From: Nocardioides sp. TRM66260-LWL
Lineage (GTDB): Bacteria; Actinomycetota; Actinomycetes; Propionibacteriales; Nocardioidaceae
Direction: 5' to 3'
Length of the DNA: 64,000 nt
NCBI RefSeq assembly: GCF_020075545.1
Contig: NZ_JAIQZK010000002.1
Location: 124,001 to 188,000 of the forward strand
A program made the translations under genes and the position numbers. The notes beneath the pieces are model-generated. The model had not been told where the DNA came from and made no database searches. It saw only the letters and a list, made by a program, of their open reading frames with translations. Below are positions 26,210 through 34,842 of this stretch, piece after piece. How positions within the stretch are numbered: position 1 is the stretch's first letter; each line of letters starts with the position of its first letter.

Positions 26210-27170
26210 TGAAGACGACCTTGCCGAACAGGTCGCCGCCGGCCATGGCGGCGAAGCCCTGCGCGGCGTCCGCCATCGGCAGCACGCGGTCGATCAGCGG
26301 CCGGGCGCCCGTGGCGTCGAGCAGCGTGACCAGGGAGGCGAGCTCGGCGCGGGTGCCCATGGTGGAGCCGACGACGCTGAGCTGGAGGAAGAAGATGCGG
26401 GTCAGCTCGCTGTCGTCGAGCTGCGGGCCCGAGGTCGTGCCGGAGATGACGATGGCGCCGCCCGGGCGCAGCGAGCGCACCGAGTGAGACCAGGTGGCGC
26501 GGCCGATCGTCTCCATGACGGCGTCGACCTTCACCGGCAGCCGCGCCCCGGAGTCGTAGACCTCGTGGGCGCCGATCTCGAGGGCACGGGCGCGCTTGGC
26601 CTCGTCGCGGCTGGTCGCGAGGACCCGGAGCCCCGCCGCCCGCGCGAGGATGATGCAGGCGGTGGCGACGCCGCCGCCCGCGCCCTGCACCAGCACGGTG
26701 TCGCCGGCCTTGAGCCCGCCCCGGGTGAAGAGCATCCGGTACGCCGTGAGCCAGGCCGTCGGCAGGCAGGCGGCCTCCTCGAAGGACATCGACGCGGGCT
26801 TGGGCACGACGTTGCCGCGCGGCACGACGACCTTGTCGGCGAGCGTGCCCTGGTGCCGCTCCGAGAGCAGCGAGCGACGCGGGTCGAGGGTCTCGTCGCC
26901 GGTCCAGGCCGGGTCGGAGATCACCGCGTGGACGACGACCTCGTTGCCGTCCTCGTCCAGGCCCGCGGCGTCGCAGCCGAGGATCATCGGCAGCTGCTCC
27001 TGCTTGAGGCCCACGCCGCGCAGCGACCAGAGGTCGTGGTGGTTCAGGGAGGCCGCCTTGACCGTGACCGTCGTCCAGCCGTCCGGGGCGACGGGGTCGG
27101 GCCGCTCGCCCACCCGGAGCGCCGACAGCGGGTCGTCGGAGGAGAAGGACTCGGCGTAGACGGCGAACAT
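26202..27170 (-). CDS. Zinc-free MDR-type alcohol dehydrogenase / quinone oxidoreductase-like protein
   Basis: A 322-aa medium-chain dehydrogenase/reductase with a GroES-like N-terminal domain and a Rossmann domain at VLVQGAGGGVATACIILARAAGLRVLAT (near 160). The catalytic-zinc Cys-His pattern is weak, but GCDAAG is retained near residue 65, so the zinc status is uncertain. It starts with ATG, preceded by GAGAGG. It follows the malic enzyme after 55 nt and may be co-transcribed with it. The substrate is unknown: 2-enoyl compounds, quinones or alcohols are all possible. Confidence 0.85.
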   Translation of the reverse strand: MFAVYAESFSSDDPLSALRVGERPDPVAPDGWTTVTVKAASLNHHDLWSLRGVGLKQEQLPMILGCDAAGLDEDGNEVVVHAVISDPAWTGDETLDPRRSLLSERHQGTLADKVVVPRGNVVPKPASMSFEEAACLPTAWLTAYRMLFTRGGLKAGDTVLVQGAGGGVATACIILARAAGLRVLATSRDEAKRARALEIGAHEVYDSGARLPVKVDAVMETIGRATWSHSVRSLRPGGAIVISGTTSGPQLDDSELTRIFFLQLSVVGSTMGTRAELASLVTLLDATGARPLIDRVLPMADAAQGFAAMAGGDLFGKVVFTR

Positions 27171-27225
27171 CGGCGACCTCTCGGCTGGCGGGTGCTGGCG
27201 GGTGCTCTGCTGGACGGGGACGGGG

Positions 27226-28452
27226 TCAGCGGCGCGCGACGCCGTCCGCGCGGGCGGCCTCGGCCACGGCGGAGGCCACCGCGGGACCGACGCGGGGGTC
27301 GAACGGCGAGGGGATCACGTAGTCCTCGGAGAGCTCGTCGCCGACCAGGGCGGCGAGCGCCTGCGCGGCGGCGAGCTTCATGCCCTCGGTGATGGCGGTC
27401 GCGCGGGCGTCGAACGCGCCGCGGAAGATGCCCGGGAACGCCAGGACGTTGTTGATCTGGTTCGGGAAGTCCGAGCGACCGGTGGCCACGACGCGGGCGT
27501 ACCGGTGGGCGACGTCGGGGTGCACCTCGGGCGTCGGGTTCGCCATGGCGAAGATGATCGCGTCGGGGGCCATCCGCGCGACGTCCTCCTCGGGCACCGT
27601 GCCGCCGGAGACGCCGAGGTAGACGTCGGCGCCGTCGAGCGCCTCGGCCAGCGTGCCCGTGCGACCGGTGCGGTCGGCGGTCATCTCGGCGAGCGCCTTC
27701 TTCACCGGCGTGAGGTCGGTGCGGCCGGAGTGGACGATGCCCTTGCGGTCGGTGACCGCGAGGTCGGTGATGCCGGCCTCGAGGAGGATCTTGGCGATCG
27801 CCACGCCGGCGGCGCCGGCGCCGGAGATGACCACGCGGGTCGAGGCGGCGTCGCGGCCGGTGATCGTCAGGGCGTTCTGCAGCGCGGCGAGGGCGACGAC
27901 CGCGGTGCCGTGCTGGTCGTCGTGGAAGACGGGGATGTCGAGCCGCTCCTTGAGGCGGTCCTCGATCTCGAAGCAGCGCGGCGCGGAGATGTCCTCGAGG
28001 TTGATGCCGCCGAAGCTCGGCGCGAGGCGCACGACCGTCTCGATGATCTCCTCGGTGTCGGTCGTGTCGAGGCAGATCGGCACGCCGTCGACGCCGCCGA
28101 ACTGCTTGAACAGCACCGCCTTGCCCTCCATGACCGGCATGGCGGCCGCGGGGCCGATGTCGCCGAGGCCGAGCACGGCCGTGCCGTCGGTGACCACCGC
28201 GACGGTGTTCGGCACCCACGTGTAGCTCTGGGTGAGGCTCGGGTCGGCGGCGATGGCCTCGCAGACGAGCGCGACGCCGGGGGTGTAGGCCAGCGAGAGG
28301 TCGTCCTTGTCGACGATCGGCGCCGTGGCCGCCACCGCGAGCTTGCCGCCGAGGTGCAGGTCGAAGACCGGGTCGCCGGCGCGCGGGTGCTCCGGCGCGG
28401 CGGGCGTCAGCTTCGGCTGGCTGGGCTGGGCGGACTCGACTGACTCGGTCAT
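27226..28452 (-). CDS. NAD(P)-dependent malic enzyme
   Basis: Oxidative decarboxylation of malate to pyruvate, supplying NADPH for lipid synthesis or pyruvate for gluconeogenesis. The 408-aa short prokaryotic form has the malic N-terminal domain (SLAYTPGVALVCEAI near residue 50) and the metal site region SFGGINLEDISAPRCFEIE (about 140). The NAD-binding domain has VVISGAGAAGVAIAKILL (about 195). It lacks a phosphotransacetylase C-terminal domain. I chose the ATG at 28450-28452, with GGAGAG upstream. The frame extends upstream but without a good start. Cofactor preference cannot be set from sequence. Confidence 0.92.
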   Translation of the reverse strand: MTESVESAQPSQPKLTPAAPEHPRAGDPVFDLHLGGKLAVAATAPIVDKDDLSLAYTPGVALVCEAIAADPSLTQSYTWVPNTVAVVTDGTAVLGLGDIGPAAAMPVMEGKAVLFKQFGGVDGVPICLDTTDTEEIIETVVRLAPSFGGINLEDISAPRCFEIEDRLKERLDIPVFHDDQHGTAVVALAALQNALTITGRDAASTRVVISGAGAAGVAIAKILLEAGITDLAVTDRKGIVHSGRTDLTPVKKALAEMTADRTGRTGTLAEALDGADVYLGVSGGTVPEEDVARMAPDAIIFAMANPTPEVHPDVAHRYARVVATGRSDFPNQINNVLAFPGIFRGAFDARATAITEGMKLAAAQALAALVGDELSEDYVIPSPFDPRVGPAVASAVAEAARADGVARR

Positions 28453-28624
28453 CTGGGGATCTCTCCATCGGGGCGGCCGTGGGGCGCGGGACATCGCTGG
28501 GACGGTGGACCGGCTCGACGCCACCTGGTGGGTCGCGGAGCCCGGGCCGGAGGGTGGAGCGGGGATGTCAGGAGTCTGGCACAGCCCGCCTCGGCGGCCC
28601 GGAGGCGTCCGGGCATGGCAAGGA

Positions 28625-29023
28625 TCACACGGTGCGGCGCGCGCCTCGCCGGCCACGCACGGCTCGCGGACGCGGCCAGGCGCGGGCCCGCACGACCGCG
28701 AGGACGTCGTCCTGGGGCACCGGGCCGCGGTGCCGCGAGTCGACGCCGACCGCCGGGTCGTCGGAGAGCAGCCACCAGCCGGCGCGTCCGGACGCCGTCG
28801 TCCGCGGCTCGACGGCCCGCTTCACCGCCACCGTCCCGTCGGCCAGCCTGGCCACCACCACGTCGCCGGGTCGCGGCCCGCGCCGGTAGTCGACGAGCAG
28901 CAGGTCGCCGGGCGAGAGACCCGGACGCATCGAGGCGCCGACGACCCTCGCGAACCCCCATCGGGGTCGGCGGTCGGGGCGGCGCCCCCGGGGGGGTGGG
29001 GTCCCTCGCTCGGCGGTGCGCAC
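28625..29023 (-). CDS. sodX: Nickel superoxide dismutase maturation protease (S26 family)
   Basis: A signal-peptidase-like serine protease expected to remove the propeptide of the adjacent Ni-SOD. The catalytic dyad is Ser31 in GASMRPGLSPGD and Lys68 in VAVKRAVE, counting from the GTG at 29021-29023. The protein is 132 aa, the size of Streptomyces SodX. There is no clear N-terminal signal anchor, which fits a cytoplasmic maturase. The start is uncertain: the frame remains open up to 29089, close to the sodN start. It is transcribed divergently from sodN. The pairing of the two genes makes the assignment secure. Confidence 0.88.
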   Translation of the reverse strand: MRTAERGTPPPRGRRPDRRPRWGFARVVGASMRPGLSPGDLLLVDYRRGPRPGDVVVARLADGTVAVKRAVEPRTTASGRAGWWLLSDDPAVGVDSRHRGPVPQDDVLAVVRARAWPRPRAVRGRRGARRTV

Positions 29024-29103
29024 CCGAGTAGTGTCGCCGACGGGCGCGCCCCGGCCGCCCCCGCAGACCCTTCCGCACCATCCGCACACGAGAGGACTCC
29101 CGC

Positions 29104-29505
29104 ATGCTCGCGCGACTGTTCGCCCCCACGATCGAGGTCTCGGCCCACTGCGACCTGCCCTGCGGCGTCTACGACCCGGCTCAGGCGCGCATCGAGGCCG
29201 AGTCCATCAAGGCCGTCATCGCCAAGGTCAACGACTCCGACGACCCCGACTTCCGCACCCGCGCCGTCCTGATCAAGGAGCAGCGCTCGGAGCTCGTCAA
29301 GCACCACCTCTGGGTGCTGTGGACCGACTACTTCAAGCCGCCGCACTTCGAGAAGTACCCGCAGCTGCACACCCTCGTCAACGAGGCCACCAAGCTCGCG
29401 GGCGCCGCCGGCACCAAGGGCACCCTCGACGCCGCGGTCGCCGACCAGCTGCTGGCGAAGATCGACGAGATCGCCGAGATCTTCTGGGAGACCAAGAAGG
29501 CCTGA
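29104..29505 (+). CDS. sodN: Nickel superoxide dismutase
   Basis: Cytoplasmic hexameric enzyme dismutating superoxide with a nickel cofactor, 133 aa. The nickel hook HCDLPCGVYDP starts at residue 15. After removal of the 14-residue propeptide (MLARLFAPTIEVSA), His1, Cys2 and Cys6 would bind nickel. The mature length of about 119 aa matches the family. The ATG start has GAGAGGA upstream, and a candidate -10 TAGTGT lies at 29029-29034. I did not see a clear Nur box. A strong terminator follows. Confidence 0.96.
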   Translation: MLARLFAPTIEVSAHCDLPCGVYDPAQARIEAESIKAVIAKVNDSDDPDFRTRAVLIKEQRSELVKHHLWVLWTDYFKPPHFEKYPQLHTLVNEATKLAGAAGTKGTLDAAVADQLLAKIDEIAEIFWETKKA

Positions 29506-29518
29506 GCCACCTCGGGCC

Positions 29519-29557
29519 GACGAGGCCGGCGTCCGGACACCGGGCGCCGGCCTCGTC
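29519..29557 (+). terminator. Terminator of sodN
   Basis: A perfect 13-bp stem GACGAGGCCGGCG / CGCCGGCCTCGTC, with an inner CCGG/CCGG stem in its loop, begins 14 nt after the stop and is followed by TCT. Confidence 0.85.
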
Positions 29558-29654
29558 TCTCCCCGGCCCGCCGCGTGTGCACCGCCTCGCGCTCGCCCCA
29601 CGACCTGCGCCCCTGTCTCGGGCCCCCGTCCCCTTCTCGTCCCCGGAGGTCGCC

Positions 29655-30080
29655 GTGACCCAGTCCCCCCTCACCGCCGACGCCCCGCGGGCGTCCGGTC
29701 GTGCCGACGTCGAGGTGCGCGTGCCCGCCGACGGCGCCTACGTCTCGGTGCTGCGCACCACGACCGCCGGCCTGGCCGCCCGCTTGGACTTCACCCTCGA
29801 CGACGTCGAGGACCTGCGGATCGCGGTCGGCGAGGCGTGCGCCGTGGTGCTCCCGGAGGCCACCGACGCCGGCGACCTCACGGCGGCGTTCTGGCTGTCG
29901 GCCCAGCGCATCCACATCGAGGTCAGCGTGCCGACCGACCACGAGGTCTCCCCCGACGAGGACTCCTTCGCCTGGCAGGTGCTGACCACGCTGGCCGACG
30001 AGGCCGGGCTCACCTTCGACGGCACGCGGTGCGTGCTCGCCCTGACCCACCACCCGACGCCGCTCGAGACCGGCCGCTGA
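29655..30080 (+). CDS. rsbW: UsfX-type anti-sigma factor (RsbW family)
   Basis: A 141-aa protein of the GHKL/RsbW fold placed directly before a SigF-type sigma gene. Like Mycobacterium UsfX it has DLRIAVGEACAVVL where active kinases carry the E-x-x-x-N box, and no DxGxG loop. It therefore probably holds the sigma factor without being a standard protein kinase. The conserved DSFAWQVLTTLADE segment matches the UsfX region SFSWHVLTALADD. The start is a GTG with GGAGGTCGCC before it. There is no anti-anti-sigma gene nearby in this window. Confidence 0.85.
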   Translation: MTQSPLTADAPRASGRADVEVRVPADGAYVSVLRTTTAGLAARLDFTLDDVEDLRIAVGEACAVVLPEATDAGDLTAAFWLSAQRIHIEVSVPTDHEVSPDEDSFAWQVLTTLADEAGLTFDGTRCVLALTHHPTPLETGR

Positions 30081-30118
30081 GCCGGCCGCCGTCGACGCCA
30101 GCCACCGACGAGTCGTCC

Positions 30119-30937
30119 ATGAGCTCCCCCGACCTGCCCTCCGACCTGCCGCCCGATGAGCCCCGGCGCACCGCGCTGGAGGAGACGCGCCGGCGCAGCG
30201 GGCTGCTGTTCGCCGTCCTCACCGACCCCGAGCGCTCCCAGGCCGAGCGAGACCAGGCGCGCGACGACCTCGTGCACCTGCACCTGGCCCTGGTCGAGCA
30301 CTGCGCGCGCCGTTTCCGCAACCGCGGCGAGCCGTACGAGGACCTCGTCCAGGTCGGCACCATCGGGCTGATCAAGTCGATCGACCGCTTCGACCTCGAG
30401 CGAGGGGTGGAGTTCTCCACCTACGCGACGCCGACGATCATCGGCGAGATCAAGCGGTACTTCCGCGACAAGGGCTGGGCCATCCGCGTCCCGCGCCGAC
30501 TGCAGGAGCTGCGGATGCGGATCGGCGCGGTGAGCGCCGAGCTGACCCAGACCCTCGGCCGCTCCCCCACCCCGCGCGAGCTCGCCGAGGCGATCGGCTG
30601 CTCGGTCGAGGAGATCGTCGAGGGCCTGGAGTCCGCGAACGCGTACGCGACCCTCTCCCTCGACGCCGGCGACGACTCCGAGGACGGCGCGGGCACCATG
30701 CTCGACGCCATCGGCATGGAGGACGAGGGCCTCGAGCACGTCGAGATCCGCGAGTCCCTCAAGCCGCTGCTCGAGCGGCTGGAGCCGCGGGAGAAGCGCA
30801 TCCTGATGCTCCGTTTCTTCAAGAACATGACGCAGTCGCAGATCGCCGAGGAGATCGGGGTGTCCCAGATGCACGTCTCGCGCCTGCTCAACCGCACCCT
30901 CGACCAGCTGCGGGTCTCGCTGCAGCAGCAGGAGTGA
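30119..30937 (+). CDS. sigF: SigF/SigB-family stress sigma factor
   Basis: A group 3 sigma factor, 272 aa, with region 2 (YEDLVQVGTIGLIKSIDRFDLERGVEFSTYA, residues about 80-115, split by the -10-reading helix), region 3 (RRLQELRMRIGAV...) and a region 4 helix-turn-helix (MTQSQIAEEIGVSQMHVSRLL) near the C-terminus. It lies 38 nt after the UsfX-type anti-sigma gene. The ATG at 30119-30121 has no strong ribosome binding site, which suggests translational coupling. Related factors are called SigF in Mycobacterium and SigB/SigF in Streptomyces; which stress triggers it is not visible. Confidence 0.92.
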   Translation: MSSPDLPSDLPPDEPRRTALEETRRRSGLLFAVLTDPERSQAERDQARDDLVHLHLALVEHCARRFRNRGEPYEDLVQVGTIGLIKSIDRFDLERGVEFSTYATPTIIGEIKRYFRDKGWAIRVPRRLQELRMRIGAVSAELTQTLGRSPTPRELAEAIGCSVEEIVEGLESANAYATLSLDAGDDSEDGAGTMLDAIGMEDEGLEHVEIRESLKPLLERLEPREKRILMLRFFKNMTQSQIAEEIGVSQMHVSRLLNRTLDQLRVSLQQQE

Positions 30938-30941
30938 TCCG

Positions 30942-31358
30942 ATGAGCCCCGCTCCCCCCGACGGCGATCGGCCCGGCGTCCCCGGAGCCGCCCTGCCGGG
31001 TCCGCTGCGCCTGGCGCTCGGCCTGGTCGTCCTGGAGGTCGCGGCGCTGGTGGCGCTCGCCGCGCTCCAGCTCGCCAGCTTCTCGGGCGACCGCGCGACC
31101 CTCGGCGTCACGACCGCGGTGTTCTTCCTCCTCTTCGCCGGCGTCCTCGGCCTCGCCGCCCGGGCGCTGGCGCACCGGCAGACCTGGGCGCGCGGCCCGG
31201 TGCTCCTGGCCCAGCTGATCGTGATCGGCCTGGCCTGGAACTTCCGCGCCGATGTGGGGGTCGCGCTCGTCCTGCTCGTGGTGGGGGCCGCGTGCCTGGG
31301 CGCGATGGTCCAGCCCGCCACCCTGGCGTTCCTGGAGGACTCCCCGCCGGACGCCTGA
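30942..31358 (+). CDS. Four-helix integral membrane protein of unknown function
   Basis: A 138-aa protein with four hydrophobic segments (LALGLVVLEVAALVALAAL; VTTAVFFLLFAGVLGLAA; PVLLAQLIVIGLAW; VGVALVLLVVGAACLGAMV). The ATG lies 4 nt after the sigma stop and GGAG sits inside the sigma gene's last codons, so it is the third gene of the sigma operon. I do not recognise a family. Small membrane proteins of this type are common in actinobacteria. A role connected to the stress sigma factor is only suggested by position. Confidence 0.75.
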   Translation: MSPAPPDGDRPGVPGAALPGPLRLALGLVVLEVAALVALAALQLASFSGDRATLGVTTAVFFLLFAGVLGLAARALAHRQTWARGPVLLAQLIVIGLAWNFRADVGVALVLLVVGAACLGAMVQPATLAFLEDSPPDA

Positions 31359-31414
31359 GCGACCGCAGATCCTCCGGCATCCGGGCCCTGTGACGCAGCA
31401 GACCGGGTCGGGCC

Positions 31415-31443
31415 TTGATCACGGCGGCAAAGATTGACAGGGT
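31415..31443 (+). promoter_or_regulatory. Candidate promoter of whiB1
   Basis: TTGATC (31415-31420), 17 nt, CAGGGT (31438-31443). The leader to the ATG would be about 95 nt. TTGACA at 31435-31440 overlaps this element and could be the -35 of another start. Confidence 0.45.
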
Positions 31444-31545
31444 GTCCGATGCGCACGCCTCAGGCGCTTCCCCGCGCCCGCACCCGCGTCTCGCAGGCCT
31501 TGCCGACCCTGGCCTGCACATCCGTCTGAAAGCAGGTTCCCCGCC

Positions 31546-31797
31546 ATGGATTGGCGCCACCGCTCCGCATGCCTCGACGAGGACCCGGAGCTGTTCTTCC
31601 CGATCGGCAACACCGGGCCGGCCATCCTCCAGATCGAGGAGGCCAAGCAGGTCTGCCGTCGGTGCGAGGTGCGCGAGCAGTGCCTGCAGTGGGCGCTGGA
31701 GGCGGGTCAGGATCACGGCGTCTGGGGCGGTCTGAGCGAGGACGAGCGTCGCGCGCTCAAGCGGCGCAGCGCCCGCGGACGCGTCCGCACCGCCTGA
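31546..31797 (+). CDS. whiB1: WhiB1/WblE-type iron-sulphur transcription factor
   Basis: An 83-aa WhiB protein. The four cluster cysteines are Cys9, Cys37, Cys40 and Cys46. The GVWGG turn is at 58-62, and the basic tail KRRSARGRVR binds DNA. The start MDWRHRSACLDEDPELFFP is nearly the same as in Mycobacterium WhiB1, an essential NO-sensitive regulator that binds the housekeeping sigma factor. It stands alone after a 187-nt intergenic region and is convergent with the PdtaS kinase gene. Confidence 0.95.
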   Translation: MDWRHRSACLDEDPELFFPIGNTGPAILQIEEAKQVCRRCEVREQCLQWALEAGQDHGVWGGLSEDERRALKRRSARGRVRTA

Positions 31798-31836
31798 GCG
31801 GGGGCCCGGTCGCCCCGGTCCGGACGCTCCGGAGCC

Positions 31837-33324
31837 TCAGGCGTCCGGCTGCTCGAGGGGCACGTCGACGACGGCCCGCGTGCCGCCGGGGTCGCCCGGC
31901 CCGAGCGTGAGCCGGCCACCGAGCTCGGACTCCACCAGGGTGCGCACGATCGAGAGGCCCAGGTTGGTCGAGCGGTCGAGGTCGAAGCCCTCGGGCAGGC
32001 CGCGACCGTCGTCGACGATCTCGACCCGCAGGCGTCCCTCGGGCCGCTCGACGACGACGCGGATCGTGCCGCCGCCGTCGGCCGCGCCGTCGTCGCCGTA
32101 GCCGTGCTCGACGGCGTTCTGCAGCAGCTCGGTGAGCACCATCGCCACCGGGGTGGCGGTCTCGGAGGCCAGCGACCCGAACCCGCCCTCGCGGCGCACG
32201 CGCACCCGCGAGCCGAGGGCGCTGACCTCCCCGACCATCGAGGTCAGGCGGTCGGCGATCTCGTCGAAGTCGACGCTGCCCTCGCCGGCCTGGCTCAGGG
32301 TCTCGTGGACGATCGCGATCGAGCCGACCCGACGCACGGCCTCCTCGAGCGCCCCCTTGGCGTCCGGGGAGTCGATGCGGCGGGCCTGCAGCCGCAGCAG
32401 CGCGGCGACGGTCTGCAGGTTGTTCTTCACCCGGTGGTGTATCTCGCGGATCGTGGCGTCCTTCGTGATCAGCTCGCGGTCGCGGCGACGCAGCTCGGTG
32501 ACGTCGCGCACCAGCACGACCGCGCCGATGTGCTCGCCCTGCGGTCGCAGCGGGATCGCCCGGGCGATCAGCGCCACGCCGTCGGTGGCCAGCTCGAGGT
32601 CGCGCTGGGCGCGTCCGCCCATGACCGCGCTGAGGGTCTCCTCGTCGGGGCGCCGGCGCGCGGGCACGACCTCCCGGGTGACGTCGGCGAGCAGGTGGCC
32701 GGCGAGGTCGCCGTTGCGACCCAGGCGCCGGAACACCGAGAGCGCGTTCGGGCTGGCGTAGGAGACGCGGCCGGCGGCGTCGACGCGGAGGAAGCCGTCG
32801 CCGACCCGCGGGGTGTCGGCGTGGTCGCTGCGCTGGGCCGTGCTCGGGAAGTGCCCGTTGCTGATCATCTGGGTCAGGTCGGAGGCGGTCTGGAGGTAGG
32901 CGAGCTCGAGCCGCGAGGGGGTGCGCACGCCGAGCAGGTTCGTGTTGCGGGCGAGGACGCCGATCACCCGGCCGTCGCGACGCACGGGGATCGTCTCGAC
33001 CCGCACCGGCACGTCCTCGCGCCACTCGGGGTCGCCCTCGCGGACCAGGCGGCCGTGCAGGTAGGCCTCGTCGAGCAGCGGCCGACGACCGCGCGGCATG
33101 AAGGTGCCGACGACGTCGTCGACGTAGGCCGTCGGGCCGGTCGTCGGCCGCATCTGGCCCACCGCCCAGAAGCCGTGCTCCTCGCGGTCGGGCACCCACA
33201 GCACCAGATCGGCGAAGGACAGGTCGGCCACGATCTGCCAGTCGGCCATGAGCAGTGCGAGCCACGCGACGTCGGCGTCGTCGAGGTCGGTGTGGCTCCG
33301 TGCGGGCTCGGGCAGCGACGGCAC
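31837..33324 (-). CDS. pdtaS: PdtaS-type sensor histidine kinase
   Basis: A cytosolic sensor kinase, 495 aa, with an N-terminal GAF-like domain (about 10-150), a PAS domain (about 170-280) and a HisKA_2 region with IREIHHRVKNNLQTVAALLRL (near 300). The C-terminal HATPase_c domain has LLQNAVEHGYGD and DDGRGLPEG. In Mycobacterium the partner PdtaR is an ANTAR response regulator that terminates or anti-terminates transcripts; PdtaR is not in this window. The start is a GTG (VPSLPEP) at 33322-33324. TAGGCT lies 7 nt upstream, so it is likely leaderless. The order next to whiB1 is conserved in actinobacteria. Confidence 0.92.
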   Translation of the reverse strand: MPSLPEPARSHTDLDDADVAWLALLMADWQIVADLSFADLVLWVPDREEHGFWAVGQMRPTTGPTAYVDDVVGTFMPRGRRPLLDEAYLHGRLVREGDPEWREDVPVRVETIPVRRDGRVIGVLARNTNLLGVRTPSRLELAYLQTASDLTQMISNGHFPSTAQRSDHADTPRVGDGFLRVDAAGRVSYASPNALSVFRRLGRNGDLAGHLLADVTREVVPARRRPDEETLSAVMGGRAQRDLELATDGVALIARAIPLRPQGEHIGAVVLVRDVTELRRRDRELITKDATIREIHHRVKNNLQTVAALLRLQARRIDSPDAKGALEEAVRRVGSIAIVHETLSQAGEGSVDFDEIADRLTSMVGEVSALGSRVRVRREGGFGSLASETATPVAMVLTELLQNAVEHGYGDDGAADGGGTIRVVVERPEGRLRVEIVDDGRGLPEGFDLDRSTNLGLSIVRTLVESELGGRLTLGPGDPGGTRAVVDVPLEQPDA

Positions 33325-33331
33325 GGGGAGG

Positions 33332-33337
33332 AGCCTA
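33332..33337 (-). promoter_or_regulatory. -10 of leaderless pdtaS mRNA
   Basis: TAGGCT on the minus strand is 7 nt before the GTG start. The gap (CTCCCC-like) is pyrimidine-rich, with no Shine-Dalgarno sequence. Confidence 0.6.
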
Positions 33338-33412
33338 CGGCCTGTGCCGACGGGTCTGGACCGCCCCGCCCCGAGATGCCGAGAGGGGGTCGGGTTTGGC
33401 AGGATGAGGGCC

Positions 33413-34261
33413 ATGTCCGGGGCGTATTGGAGACAAGTGCACGCCGACGGGCTGGCCGTCCCGACGGACCGGCCGCTGGACGACCTGACCGCCGAGCTCA
33501 CCGCGATGCTGGGGGCGACCGACCCCGAGCTGCGTGACGCGATGGCGTATCCGACCCTCGCGACGTGGGTCGACCGCGGGGTCTACGACGACCTGCTGCC
33601 GGGGCTGGGCGACGGCATGGCCGCCGGGCTGCGCACCGGCATCGGCGAGGACGGCACCGACTCGGTCTTCCGACGCAGCTTCTCCGCGCTGGTGCTCGGC
33701 GAGTGCATCGCCCGCGACAACGAGCGCCCGCTGGTGCCGGGCGGCAAGGTGCTGGAGTGGGGCGACCACCTGGCCACCTGGCTGCTGCGCGAGCGCGACC
33801 TGCGCGCGTTCGTGCCCGGCAAGGGCTGGGCCCACGCGATCGCCCACGGCGCGGACGCCCTCGGCACGCTCGCCCAGTCCCCGCACCTGGGCAAGGCCGA
33901 GCTGACGGTGCTGCTCGACGTCATCGGCGACCGGCTGCTGGCGACCGTCCCGGCGCTCTTCACCCACGGCGAGCCCGACCGGCTCGCGGCCGCGACCCTG
34001 CACGTCCTGCGCCGGGGCACCGTGCCGGCCAGCGTCGTCGAGCCGTGGATCAACCGGCTCGCGGCCGCCGCGTCGGCGCGCCCGCTCGACCCCGACCGCG
34101 ACCCCTTCCTGATCGGCGGCAACGCCCAGGCCTTCCTGCGCGCGCTGCACCTGCAGCTGGCGCTCGGCCCGCGGCCGCCGTCCGATCGCGCCGACCTGCT
34201 GCTGGTGGTCGTGGATGCGCTGCGGCTGACGAACGCGCAGTACCTCGCCGCACCGCGGTGA
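33413..34261 (+). CDS. DUF2785-like protein
   Basis: A 282-aa soluble, mostly helical protein (MSGAYWRQVHADGLAVPTDRP...). The pattern of helical repeats with FVPGKGWAHAIAHGADALGTLAQSP fits my memory of the DUF2785 family, whose function is unknown. I chose the ATG at 33413-33415. An in-frame ATG three codons earlier is also possible. It is divergent from pdtaS and overlaps the downstream acetyltransferase by 4 nt (GTGA). Confidence 0.8.
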   Translation: MSGAYWRQVHADGLAVPTDRPLDDLTAELTAMLGATDPELRDAMAYPTLATWVDRGVYDDLLPGLGDGMAAGLRTGIGEDGTDSVFRRSFSALVLGECIARDNERPLVPGGKVLEWGDHLATWLLRERDLRAFVPGKGWAHAIAHGADALGTLAQSPHLGKAELTVLLDVIGDRLLATVPALFTHGEPDRLAAATLHVLRRGTVPASVVEPWINRLAAAASARPLDPDRDPFLIGGNAQAFLRALHLQLALGPRPPSDRADLLLVVVDALRLTNAQYLAAPR

Positions 34262-34782
34262 GCCCCGCCGATGCCCTGACGCCGCCCGGTGAGCCGCGGG
34301 TGCGTCGCGTGCGGCCCGACGACCACGCCGCCGTCGGCGCGCTGATCGTCGCGGCCTACGAGCCGCACCTGCTCGGCCCGGACGACCCCTACCGCGCCCG
34401 GCTGGCCGACGTCGCGAGGCGCGACGCCGAGGCCGAGGTCTGGGTCGCGGAGGACGCCGACGGGGCTCCCCTGGGCAGCGTGACCCTCTGCCTGCCCGGC
34501 TCTCCGTGGCGCGAGGCGGCACACGAGCACGAGGGCGAGTTCCGGATGCTCGCGGTCGCGCCGTCGGCGCAGGGTCGCGGCGTGGCTCGTCGCCTGGTCA
34601 CGGCCGTGCTCGACCGCTGCGCCGCGGAGGGCCTCTCCGGCGTCGTGCTCTCGACGCTGGCGCAGCAGCGCGCCGCGCACCGCCTGTACGCGTCGCTGGG
34701 CTTCGTCCGGGCGCCGCAGCGCGACCACTCCCCCGCGCCGGGCGTCGACCTGCTCGTCATGGTGCGGTCGATCCCCGCGTAG
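34258..34782 (+). CDS. GNAT-family N-acetyltransferase
   Basis: A 174-aa GCN5-related acetyltransferase that would move acetyl from acetyl-CoA to an amine. Motif A, the pyrophosphate-binding loop, is VAPSAQGRGVARRLV (near residue 100). The C-terminal region HRLYASLGFVRAPQRDH has the typical Y-x-x-x-GF motif B. It is translationally coupled to the DUF2785 gene. The substrate is unknown. Confidence 0.88.
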   Translation: MSPADALTPPGEPRVRRVRPDDHAAVGALIVAAYEPHLLGPDDPYRARLADVARRDAEAEVWVAEDADGAPLGSVTLCLPGSPWREAAHEHEGEFRMLAVAPSAQGRGVARRLVTAVLDRCAAEGLSGVVLSTLAQQRAAHRLYASLGFVRAPQRDHSPAPGVDLLVMVRSIPA

Positions 34783-34842
34783 CCGCCGCGCCGGACGATT
34801 GGCCCGTGGGCTCGCCCGTCTGGGACACTGCCCGTCGGCCCT

